NCBI RefSeq assembly: GCF_038007965.1
Contig: NZ_JBBOYD010000001.1
Span: 970,501-1,034,500, forward strand
DNA from: Niallia sp. FSL W8-0635
Lineage (GTDB): Bacteria; Bacillota; Bacilli; Bacillales; Cytobacillaceae
DNA length: 64,000 nucleotides
Reading direction: 5' to 3'
Below the pieces are notes generated by a model. That model was not told where the DNA came from, did no database searches, and worked only from the letters and a program-made list of their open reading frames with translations. The translations under genes were made by a program, and so were the position numbers. This document shows, piece after piece, positions 18,569 through 26,325 of this stretch (position 1 is its first letter; each line of letters opens with the position of its first letter).

Positions 18569-18714
18569 AGAAAATCGGAGAGCACTTTGGGAAAGTGGTG
18601 TTCGTGTCAAGGGGATGAAAGCCGAAAATCGGAGAGCATCAACAAAAAGTGGCGTTCATCAACCGGATGAAAACCAAAATCGAGAGAGCACCAACAAAAA
18701 GTGGTGTTCATAAA
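18569..18714. repeat. three copies of a 51-54-bp intergenic repeat
   Basis: Copies starting near 18571, 18625 and 18676 share AAAATCGGAGAGCA, then AAAGTGGTGTTC-type and GGATGAAA segments. In the first copy CACTTT/AAAGTG and in the third CACCA/TGGTG can form small hairpins at the same place while the sequence changes, a compensatory pattern. Confidence 0.85.
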
Positions 18715-19140
18715 AACAAATCAAATCCTAAATAGAAACCCCACACCAAAAATCCTTTATCAACACCACCCAGTATTTACTATCCACCAGATTCATACAT
18801 AGCCTTCTTTAAGGAAAGATAAAATATACTATGGGCTTAAAATAATTAATAAAATCTTCCCTCAACATAGGGATTTTTTCCTAATAAGCTATTTAATTGC
18901 CATAAAGCGTCATAACCCTTAATATTACTATCAAGACAAGTCATTTATGTAGAGATAATTCATTCTAAAAAAAGCGATATGAATTTTCTAATTAGGAAAG
19001 GCGGCTAGGAAATTTAAGCGTAAAAAAGGGCTTGTAAAAAAATAGTCGGTTCAATCTGTGCTGGCAATTAGCAGTATTTCTCGATAAAAACGAGAAGATA
19101 AGTTAATCGTAAGTAATCTATAATACTGAAAGGAGGAAGC
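18715..19140. other. AT-rich intergenic region, no gene seen
   Basis: After the repeat this stretch is very AT-rich with short hairpins and no open frame with a ribosome site until the AAAGGAGGAAG of ywhD. It presumably contains the ywhD promoter, but no convincing -35/-10 pair was identified. Confidence 0.4.
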
Positions 19141-19692
19141 ATGAAAAATATGGATAACAAAAAAGAAGGATCATCCCCGAAAAACGCACAATTTAATATT
19201 TTACGAAATGACCCTACAAAAGGCGATGGTGGTTACGGCGTAGGCTCTATTTCTTTAGAGAATGTTACACCGATTATTATTGATAGAGAAACGCAAGAAG
19301 TATTTATAGATATGGGTGCCTTGCATGGTAGAAGCAAGGTGGAGCAAAAGGTCTTTTTTAAGAATGTCACGAAAGAAGAGGTGGAAGCTCTAGATCCACA
19401 TAAATATTGGGTAATTTGGATTGCTCTGGACAGAAACCAAAATGGCGTCCACTATTCTGGGGCAGGTGCTTGTGAAATATTGGTTGCAAAGCAAACGAAA
19501 GAAGGAAGTAGAAGAGTTTTTGGATTTAAGTCGATGCCTGAGCATGTAAATAGTCTCGATAAAGCAATCAAACGAAAATTTGCATTAGATATAATGGATG
19601 AAGAATCTAAGCAATCTTTAAAAAAGTACCTTGTTGATTTTAACAGTGAATATTGGGAGAAATCACCTGAGAAATTGAAAAATAGCCTATAA
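19141..19692 (+). CDS. ywhD: YwhD family protein
   Basis: The 183-residue soluble protein matches the Bacillus YwhD family as I remember it: NILRNDPTKGDGGYGVGSISLENVTPIIID near the start, then DMGALHGRSKVEQKVFF and KYWVIWIALDR. Length is typical and it has no signal peptide or membrane segment. The function is unknown. It has an excellent ribosome site (AAAGGAGGAAGC). The flavin monooxygenase gene follows 17 nt after its stop, so the three genes to 21344 look like one operon, an association that may hint at its role. Confidence 0.75.
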   Translation: MKNMDNKKEGSSPKNAQFNILRNDPTKGDGGYGVGSISLENVTPIIIDRETQEVFIDMGALHGRSKVEQKVFFKNVTKEEVEALDPHKYWVIWIALDRNQNGVHYSGAGACEILVAKQTKEGSRRVFGFKSMPEHVNSLDKAIKRKFALDIMDEESKQSLKKYLVDFNSEYWEKSPEKLKNSL

Positions 19693-19709
19693 GAGGAAAG
19701 GTGAATGAA

Positions 19710-20774
19710 TTGAAAAAATATGGAATTGATCCAAGCAAAGGCTTGGAGTTTGGAATATATACATTAGGTGATCATTTGCCAAACCCGTTAACAGGAGAGA
19801 GGGTCTCTGCTGAAGAACGTATACATGAAATCATCGAATATGCGAAATTAGCAGATCAAGCGGGTCTTGATTTCTTTAGTGTTGGGGAAAGTCATCAAGA
19901 ATATTTTGTCACACAAGCACATTCTGTAGTATTATCAGCGATTGCACAAGCTACCAAAAATATTAAAATCGCTAGCTCCTCCACAATTATTAGTACCTCT
20001 GATCCCGTTCGTGTCTATGAGGATTTTGCGACAATTGATTTAATTTCTAAAGGTCGTGCAGAAATCATTGCTGGTCGTGCTTCAAGAATTGGATTATTTG
20101 AATTATTAGGCTATAATCTTCATGATTATGAGGAATTATTTGAAGAAAAATTTGACTTATTAATGAAAATTAATGCAGAGGAAATAGTGAATTGGAGCGG
20201 AGAATTTCGTGCACCATTAAGAAATGCACAAGTCTTACCACGACCTAAAAACAGTTTTATTCCGATTTGGCGAGCAGTTGGAGGAACACCAGCTAGTGCA
20301 ATTAGAGCAGGTATTGCAGGTGCACCAATGTTTATGGCTCACTTAGGTGGTCCAGCATCTGTATTTAAACGTACAGTAGATGCATATCGTGAAGCAGCAC
20401 GTAATAGTGGCTTTGATCCAGCGGAATTACCAGTAGCAACGGCAGGCTTTTTCTATGCAGCAGAATCCTCTCAACAAGCATTGAAGGATATGTATCCGCA
20501 TATTAATGAAGGCATGAAAAAAACAAACGGTGCTGGATTTCCAAAACAGCATTTCGCACAAGGGGTAGATCCGCATAATATTATGAATATCGGAAGCCCA
20601 CAGCAAATTATTGAAAAAATTCTTTATCAACACGAAATGTTTGGTCATCAACGTTATATCGCTCAAATTGACTTTGGTGGTATGCCATTTGAAAAAATTA
20701 TGAAAAATGTGGAGATTATTGGTTCTGAAATCTTGCCGGCTATTAGAAAATATACAAAAAAATCGGAGGCATAA
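19710..20774 (+). CDS. LLM-class flavin-dependent monooxygenase
   Basis: The 354-residue protein has the luciferase-like TIM-barrel fold: FGIYTLGDH at the start, ADQAGLDFFSVGESHQEYF, ASSSTIISTSDPVRVYEDFATIDLISKGRAEIIAGR and a late FGHQRYIAQIDFGGMPFEKI. It would use reduced FMN and O2 to oxidise an organic substrate that cannot be predicted. The TTG start at 19710 is preferred because GAGGAAAGGTG would overlap a GTG start at 19701. The FMN reductase gene directly downstream (3 nt gap) is the natural partner. Confidence 0.8.
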   Translation: MKKYGIDPSKGLEFGIYTLGDHLPNPLTGERVSAEERIHEIIEYAKLADQAGLDFFSVGESHQEYFVTQAHSVVLSAIAQATKNIKIASSSTIISTSDPVRVYEDFATIDLISKGRAEIIAGRASRIGLFELLGYNLHDYEELFEEKFDLLMKINAEEIVNWSGEFRAPLRNAQVLPRPKNSFIPIWRAVGGTPASAIRAGIAGAPMFMAHLGGPASVFKRTVDAYREAARNSGFDPAELPVATAGFFYAAESSQQALKDMYPHINEGMKKTNGAGFPKQHFAQGVDPHNIMNIGSPQQIIEKILYQHEMFGHQRYIAQIDFGGMPFEKIMKNVEIIGSEILPAIRKYTKKSEA

Positions 20775-20777
20775 GAA

Positions 20778-21344
20778 ATGAAGATTGTTGGATTATCCGG
20801 TTCGAAAGTAGGATCGAAAACAAGAACAGCAATGGATTACACGATGAAAGCGATCAAGGATAATTATCCTGAAGTGGAGATAACGTTACTCGACTTAGCG
20901 GATTATGATATTCCATTTAGTGATGGTAGAAACTATTTAGAATATGAAGGGGACGCAGGTTATGTTACCAAAACAATAATGGAAGCTGATGCCATTATTA
21001 TTGGAACACCGGTTTTCCAAGCATCCATTCCTGCTACGTTAAAAAACATTTTTGATTTATTGCCTCAAAATGCGTTTCGCGATAAAGTTGTTAGTATGTT
21101 AGTTACAGCAGGTTCGTCGAAGCATTATTTAATTGTTGAACAGCAATTAAAGCCAATTTTGGCATATATGAAAGCACAAATTGTGCAAACCTATGTATTT
21201 ATCGAGGAAAAAGATTTCTATCGTAAAGAAATCACCGATGATGATGTTCTTTTCCGTATTGAGCGATTAGTGGAAGATACAATCGTATTAACAGAAACCT
21301 ATACGGAAATAAGAGAAAAAAAAGAAGCAAAATACGATTTTTAA
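20778..21344 (+). CDS. NADPH-dependent FMN reductase
   Basis: The 188-residue flavodoxin-like reductase has the phosphate-binding loop GLSGSKVGSKTRTA at the N-terminus and GTPVFQASIPATLKNIFDLLP (about 74-94) for the flavin ring. It is related to SsuE/YdhA-type reductases and would supply FMNH2 to the adjacent monooxygenase. The start has CGGAGGC upstream and lies 3 nt after the preceding stop. Confidence 0.8.
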   Translation: MKIVGLSGSKVGSKTRTAMDYTMKAIKDNYPEVEITLLDLADYDIPFSDGRNYLEYEGDAGYVTKTIMEADAIIIGTPVFQASIPATLKNIFDLLPQNAFRDKVVSMLVTAGSSKHYLIVEQQLKPILAYMKAQIVQTYVFIEEKDFYRKEITDDDVLFRIERLVEDTIVLTETYTEIREKKEAKYDF

Positions 21345-21418
21345 TAAAAAGTTGCAGATTTATCTAGAATGTTTTTATACATTTTAGTCTAATTAGTATT
21401 TTAAAAGGAAGAGTAAGA

Positions 21419-21736
21419 ATGAAGGTACTAGAAGGAATTGTCAACATTCAGCGGGATATAGGTTCAGATGTATTAGTAATAAATGATATGCCTTTATCAA
21501 AATATTTCATAGATTATAACGGGGAAAGAATTTCTCTTTCTATTTTTTGTGAAAATGAAAGAACTTATACGTATGAAGGAACAGCTGATATTTTTTATTT
21601 TGAAGGAAAACAGCATTACTATAGAGGTACAAAATATGTAGATGACTTCTTTGTTGATGATAGGGATATCCGAGAACTATTAGAACAACATGAAAAGGAA
21701 TCTGTAAAAATTACTCTTTCAAAAATGGACAATTAA
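21419..21736 (+). CDS. uncharacterised 105-residue protein
   Basis: I do not recognise this protein. It is soluble, acidic and rich in Tyr/Phe (FIDYNGERISLSIF, GKQHYYRGTKY, VDDFFVDDRD) with alternating beta-type sequence in the first 70 residues and a helical C-terminal tail. AAAAGGAAGAG lies before the ATG, codon usage is like its neighbours, and a terminator follows, which support a real gene. Confidence 0.65.
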   Translation: MKVLEGIVNIQRDIGSDVLVINDMPLSKYFIDYNGERISLSIFCENERTYTYEGTADIFYFEGKQHYYRGTKYVDDFFVDDRDIRELLEQHEKESVKITLSKMDN

Positions 21737-21742
21737 GGAAAA

Positions 21743-21780
21743 GTCCGCACTTTCAAGCAGAATAGTGCGGGCTTTTTTAT
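21743..21780 (+). terminator. intrinsic terminator
   Basis: GTCCGCACT pairs with AGTGCGGGC (one wobble), followed by seven T. Confidence 0.85.
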
Positions 21781-21930
21781 AGTAGATAAGAAAAAATAAT
21801 TATTAACAAAGAAATGAGGAGTTAAAAATTTTCTTTCCTATTCCTTTTCTAGACATTTTTTGTTCATCTGTTTCAAATGTATGATATCATCAACGTAAGT
21901 AATAACTAGTTGCGTCATTTGGAGGAACAT

Positions 21931-22938
21931 ATGAAACGTACCTTTTTTTATACTATTTTAATTATCTCCTTTCTGATAGCGGTTGCATATTCTCTGTATT
22001 GCTATAGACAGGCTCAAATTTATGATGAGAAAATGCTAGAAGTTATATCCGAGGATTCTCCTTTACCAAAATATCATTTTGCATTAATTGGAGAGGAAAT
22101 GGATCATGATTACTGGCGCTTAGTAGGAGCAGGGGCGAAAAAAGCTGCATTAGATAATGATGTTTTTGTAGAATATGAAGGACCGAAACGATCGAATCCA
22201 GAAGAACAATTGAAACTTCTGGACATGGCGATACAAGCTAAAGTGGATGGCATTATTGTGCAAGCGCTTAACGATACATTCACTCCACTGATTAATAAGG
22301 CTGTTCAGGAAGGGATACCTGTTATTACAATAGATACAGATGCTCCAGAAAGTTTACGTAATGCTTATATAGGAACAGATAATTATTTAGCTGGTCAATT
22401 AGCAGGGCAGACATTAGTAAAGGATACTGGCGGAAAAGCTAAAGTTGGGATTATTACAGGTGGAATTGATAATGCCTATAATCAGCATCAATTAAGGGTA
22501 CAAGGCTTTAAAGATGCAATCGCTAAGGTAAAAGGAATTAAGATTATTGCGATAGATGAATCGAATCTAACAAGAGTACAAGCAGAAGAAAAAGCCTATA
22601 AGATGTTGAAAGAGCATGAAGATATTACCGCGTTTTATGGAACAAGCTCACTAGATGGAATCGGAATAGTAGCAGCTGCAAAATCATTAAAGAAACAGGA
22701 TGACTTGTATGTTATTTCGTTTGATGCATTAGATGAGAATATCGATTTATTAAATGAAGGAAATATAAATGCTATTATCGCCCAGCAGCCTTTTGAAATG
22801 GGAGAAAAAAGCATTGAATTAATATTAAATCTTATAAAACAGAAGTCTGTTCCGATGGTGAATCATACGAATGCATCAATCGTCCATCGTAAAGATTTAG
22901 AAGCGGTAGTAGAGAAAAAGGTGAAAGCTTATGATTAG
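21931..22938 (+). CDS. membrane-anchored periplasmic-type sugar-binding protein (sensor component)
   Basis: The 335-residue protein has one N-terminal transmembrane helix (about 4-23) without a lipobox, then a type I periplasmic binding fold: FALIGEEMDHDYWRLV, DGIIVQALNDTFTPLINKAV, GIPVITIDTDAPES, IGTDNYLAGQ and an IAQQPFEMG hinge. This is the RbsB/XylF class. No ABC transporter genes follow; instead a histidine kinase overlaps its 3' end by 8 bases. It therefore probably presents a bound sugar to the kinase outside the membrane, as XylFII does for LytS in clostridia. ATG at 21931 follows TTGGAGGA. Confidence 0.8.
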   Translation: MKRTFFYTILIISFLIAVAYSLYCYRQAQIYDEKMLEVISEDSPLPKYHFALIGEEMDHDYWRLVGAGAKKAALDNDVFVEYEGPKRSNPEEQLKLLDMAIQAKVDGIIVQALNDTFTPLINKAVQEGIPVITIDTDAPESLRNAYIGTDNYLAGQLAGQTLVKDTGGKAKVGIITGGIDNAYNQHQLRVQGFKDAIAKVKGIKIIAIDESNLTRVQAEEKAYKMLKEHEDITAFYGTSSLDGIGIVAAAKSLKKQDDLYVISFDALDENIDLLNEGNINAIIAQQPFEMGEKSIELILNLIKQKSVPMVNHTNASIVHRKDLEAVVEKKVKAYD

Positions 22939-24370
22939 AATTCGTACGAAGCTACTGATTTATTTTGGTGTGATTTTACTTTTACTTTTACTATTATTTT
23001 GGATACGAGAACATAGTAATCAACAAGTAAAAGATTTATATGATGAGAATATGGAATATTTTTTCTTATTAAATGAAATGACGAAAGAAACAAATCAGAC
23101 CTATCAATCTCTGCAAATTTATGTGCATGAGCCCTTAAAGGAAAATTTAACATTGTACATGGTAGACAAAAATAAGTTCAATCAGTTACAGCAACAGTTT
23201 ATTGCGATGGAGAAACAAGGAATTCCTAAGAAAAATCTCGTTAATATGATGGATAATTTTCGAGAGCAAACGGAAAAAACAGTCGAAGGGATAGAAAATC
23301 AAGATATCCAACAATATTCTAGCTCTTTAAAGGAAGTAGAAAAAATATCAAGCTATATTCATGAGAAAGCACTTGATTTAATTGATGAAAAGCTTACAGA
23401 ATATCAGGAAGTTTCTTTTCTCTTGGACAAAAAAATTAACCATACCAAAAATATGGGTACTACGATTCTTTTTTCTATTATCCTATTAAGTATTTTATTT
23501 GCACTATGGTTTTCTAATGGAATTACCAGAACCATTGGGCGTTTGACAAAGGAAGCAGAGGAAATTTCAGCAGGGAAATATGATGGAGAAGATATTGTCG
23601 TTTCCCAAAAGGATGAGCTTTGGTTTTTAACGAAAACATTTAATGAGATGAAAAAAAATATATTAGAGTCGGTCAGTCAAATAGAGGAGAAAGCTAGATT
23701 AGCTCATTTACTTAAGGAGATGGAGCTAAAGAGTCTACAAAATCAAATTAATCCCCATTTCCTTTTTAATACGCTGAATACTATTTCAAAAACCGCTTAT
23801 ATTGAAGGGGCAGATCGAACATGTGAATTAATCTCATCTGTTTCAACTTTGCTTCGTTATAATATTGGCAGTCTTGATCGGCAAACTATTTTGAAGGATG
23901 AAGTCGTAATCGTAAAGGAATACTTTTTTATCCAAAAAACACGTTTTGGCGGAAGAGTGGAATTTATTGAAGAAATCGATCCAGCTTGTTTATCGATACC
24001 GATTCCATGCCTTACCTTGCAGCCAATTATAGAAAATGCCTTTATTCATGGTATTGAGAGTATGGCGAAGGGGGCTACTATTACCTTAACAATCTATGAA
24101 AAAAATGAAAAAGTATGGATTGAAGTGAAGGACAATGGTGTAGGAATGGATCAGGAGACAATTGACCGATTAATGGACTTGAGGGAGGATACAGAAAGCA
24201 CCGTAACGAAAAAGGGATCTGGTCATTCTACTGGAATTGGCATGAGTAATGTTATTAAGCGGATTAAATTATTCGATAAAGAAAGTCAGGTAATGGTACA
24301 CTCAACCCTTGGAGAAGGAACAAGTGTGATTATTAGTTTAAATAAATATGGAAAGGGGGCTTATTCGTGA
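22931..24370 (+). CDS. YesM/LytS-type sensor histidine kinase
   Basis: The 479-residue kinase has a first membrane helix (about 7-24), an extracellular domain of about 160 residues, a second helix (about 182-200), HAMP (to about 250), the His_kinase domain with phosphoacceptor His276 in QINPHFLFN, and a HATPase domain with DNGVGMD and GIGMSNV. It overlaps the binding-protein gene by 8 nt and the regulator gene by 4 nt, so the three are translationally coupled. It likely senses sugar through the anchored binding protein and phosphorylates the following regulator. Confidence 0.9.
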   Translation: MIRIRTKLLIYFGVILLLLLLLFWIREHSNQQVKDLYDENMEYFFLLNEMTKETNQTYQSLQIYVHEPLKENLTLYMVDKNKFNQLQQQFIAMEKQGIPKKNLVNMMDNFREQTEKTVEGIENQDIQQYSSSLKEVEKISSYIHEKALDLIDEKLTEYQEVSFLLDKKINHTKNMGTTILFSIILLSILFALWFSNGITRTIGRLTKEAEEISAGKYDGEDIVVSQKDELWFLTKTFNEMKKNILESVSQIEEKARLAHLLKEMELKSLQNQINPHFLFNTLNTISKTAYIEGADRTCELISSVSTLLRYNIGSLDRQTILKDEVVIVKEYFFIQKTRFGGRVEFIEEIDPACLSIPIPCLTLQPIIENAFIHGIESMAKGATITLTIYEKNEKVWIEVKDNGVGMDQETIDRLMDLREDTESTVTKKGSGHSTGIGMSNVIKRIKLFDKESQVMVHSTLGEGTSVIISLNKYGKGAYS

Positions 24371-25935
24371 TCAAAATAATGCTTGTAGACGATGAACCGA
24401 TTGAAAGAGAAGGGCTGAAACTCATGCTTAGCCGAAATCGTTCTAATTTTGAAGTAATTGCAGAGGCGGAAAATGGGAAAGAAGCAGTGGAGCTTGCTAT
24501 TATCCATAAACCGGATTTAGTATTTATGGATATAAAGATGCCTGAATTTGATGGGATTGAAGCGATTAGACGAATACATGCCTCTGATTCCACTATTAAA
24601 TATATAATGGTTTCTGCTTTTGATACATTTGATTATGCACGGGAAGCAATGAAATTTGGCATAAAAGAATATTTACTAAAGCCAAGTAGTGTTTCCGAAG
24701 TATTAGAGGCTTTTGATGGAATGGTAGAAGAGATTAAACAGGATAAACAAGAGATAATGAAGAAGCAGGAGATTCATCATCGGCTTGAGAGAGTCAGTTC
24801 GGTTATTGAAATGGAGTTTATCGTATCTTTTATTATGGACTATGTATATGAATTTAACCAAGAAGAATGGGATGAATGGCTGGACCTTGAAAAGAAGAAT
24901 GGCTTTGTTGCCGTCTTCTCCTTTGAATCTGAGAATCAGCACCCTAGTAGAGACGAGAAAAGTCAATGGTATCGAATTTTAAAGCAAGCTTTACAGGAAC
25001 AAAAACTGCAATGTCTTGTTGGTCCGTTAACTGGTTTTCAAGTGCCTATATTAGTTTTAATCAATGAAAAGGAACAGCAAGATAAGGAAATAAGAGATAA
25101 TTTTTCGCGAAGGATAATTCATGAGGTGCAAAATCATCTTGAACAATGCCATATATATGCAGGTATTGGAACCCTTGTTTCAAGTATTCAGCAATTTTCT
25201 GATTCCTATAAAGAGGCAATTTATGCATTAGAGCTTGTTCATAGCCATCCAAGTGCAACGTATATGGCATACAATGATCGAGTGAAGAAAAAACGAAAAG
25301 AGCTAATTCCTTTTGAGGTGGAGAAAGAACTGCTCGATGCAGTGAAGAAAGGGGATAGCCAAAAAGGGCTGCAAATGTTTGAAACTTATTTTCAATCCAT
25401 TCAGCAAGCCGCTGATTTTCAACTAAGAATGATACACAGAGCAATGGAGAATTTCTTTATCGTCTTAACTCGTTCTATGAAAGAGCTAGGATTTGAGGAA
25501 GAAATTGAAACGAGCTTAGGTCAATTTGATACCCCTATACAAATAAAAGAGGCAGCAAAGGCGCATTTATTGGTCATTATTAAACGCCTTGGAGAATGGC
25601 GATCAAATGGAATACGCGCATTACTTTTACAAGCAAAGGATTATATGGATAAAAATTTTTATAAAGCTATTTCCCTTGAAGAAGTCGCTGAGCAAATTGG
25701 AATAAGTTCCTATTATTTAAGTAAGTTATTTAAGGAAAGATTTCAGGTTACATTTATTGATTATTTAACGAAAACGAGATTAGAAAAGGCGAAAGAGCTT
25801 TTATTTAATCCTAATGTACCCTTAAAGGAAATTGCATTAAATATTGGTTACAAGGATCCAAACTATTTTAGTAGAGTGTTTAAAAAAGAAACGGGGATGA
25901 GCCCTAGTGAATATCGAACAAAATATCAGCAGTAA
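24367..25935 (+). CDS. YesN-type response regulator with AraC DNA-binding domain
   Basis: The 522-residue regulator has a receiver domain with acidic pocket DDE at 8-10, phosphoacceptor Asp55 in FMDIKMPE and Lys105 in YLLKP. The central linker of about 250 residues is like that of YesN. A C-terminal pair of helix-turn-helix motifs of the AraC family (about 420-520; SLEEVAEQIGISSYYLSKLF and PLKEIALNIGYKDPNYFSRVF) completes it. The GTG start overlaps the kinase stop and follows AAAGGGGG. Its probable target is the xylE promoter 110 bp downstream, which carries two direct repeats. Confidence 0.9.
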   Translation: MIKIMLVDDEPIEREGLKLMLSRNRSNFEVIAEAENGKEAVELAIIHKPDLVFMDIKMPEFDGIEAIRRIHASDSTIKYIMVSAFDTFDYAREAMKFGIKEYLLKPSSVSEVLEAFDGMVEEIKQDKQEIMKKQEIHHRLERVSSVIEMEFIVSFIMDYVYEFNQEEWDEWLDLEKKNGFVAVFSFESENQHPSRDEKSQWYRILKQALQEQKLQCLVGPLTGFQVPILVLINEKEQQDKEIRDNFSRRIIHEVQNHLEQCHIYAGIGTLVSSIQQFSDSYKEAIYALELVHSHPSATYMAYNDRVKKKRKELIPFEVEKELLDAVKKGDSQKGLQMFETYFQSIQQAADFQLRMIHRAMENFFIVLTRSMKELGFEEEIETSLGQFDTPIQIKEAAKAHLLVIIKRLGEWRSNGIRALLLQAKDYMDKNFYKAISLEEVAEQIGISSYYLSKLFKERFQVTFIDYLTKTRLEKAKELLFNPNVPLKEIALNIGYKDPNYFSRVFKKETGMSPSEYRTKYQQ

Positions 25936-25936
25936 A

Positions 25937-25963
25937 AACAGCGATTTTTGGTCGTTGTTTTTT
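25937..25963 (+). terminator. intrinsic terminator
   Basis: AACAGCGA and TCGTTGTT pair around a seven-base loop, followed by six T. It separates the sensor operon from xylE. Confidence 0.75.
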
Positions 25964-26041
25964 TAATTGGCGGTTTTTCTAAAAGATTATTGGTTTCAAA
26001 ATAGGGAAAATAAATGAATTTTAAAGAAAAGTAAGGTTTTT

Positions 26042-26170
26042 ACAAAAAAGTCTAGGTAATAACAAAAAAGTGAAGATGAAAGTGCTATCAAGAATGCGCT
26101 TTCGTGATAATTTAATAGTATGAAATGAATGAATTAAAAGCATGATTAAATAGAAATGAAAACGGAACCA
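26042..26170 (+). promoter_or_regulatory. xylE control region: direct repeats and two cre sites
   Basis: ACAAAAAAGT occurs at 26042-26051 and 26062-26071, 20 bp apart, the layout expected for an AraC-type dimer. AGAATGCGCTTTCGT at 26091-26105 is a cre site read on the minus strand (one mismatch). ATGAAAACGGAACCA at 26156-26170 matches the cre consensus WTGNAANCGNWNNCW completely. GATAAT at 26106-26111 may be the -10, with a poor -35, as expected for an activated promoter. Confidence 0.6.
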
Positions 26171-26289
26171 TCCTCGTATATTGGTGTAGGTAAGGAGGGA
26201 TAATAGACTCGATATTTACTAGATAGATAAAAAAAGTGTTTATTGTTAGCAGAAATGAAAAGGCTATCAGTAAACGGAAGAGGGGAGGA

Positions 26290-26325
26290 ATGAAGGAGAT
26301 TATGTCTCTTTCGAACTTATGGTAA
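26290..26325 (+). CDS. short leader ORF overlapping the xylE start
   Basis: ATG at 26290 opens an 11-codon frame (MKEIMSLSNLW) with AGGGGAGG just before it; an internal ATG at 26302 has GAAGGAG at good spacing. The stop TAA at 26323-26325 lies just inside xylE, whose own ATG at 26319 lacks a ribosome site. Translation of xylE may depend on ribosomes finishing the leader. Confidence 0.5.
   Translation: MKEIMSLSNLW

Noticed and set aside
26160..26215. Possible riboswitch in the xylE leader
   Set aside because: A hairpin-like stretch with GGAGGGATAATAG was considered, but no known aptamer core could be recognised and no terminator follows.
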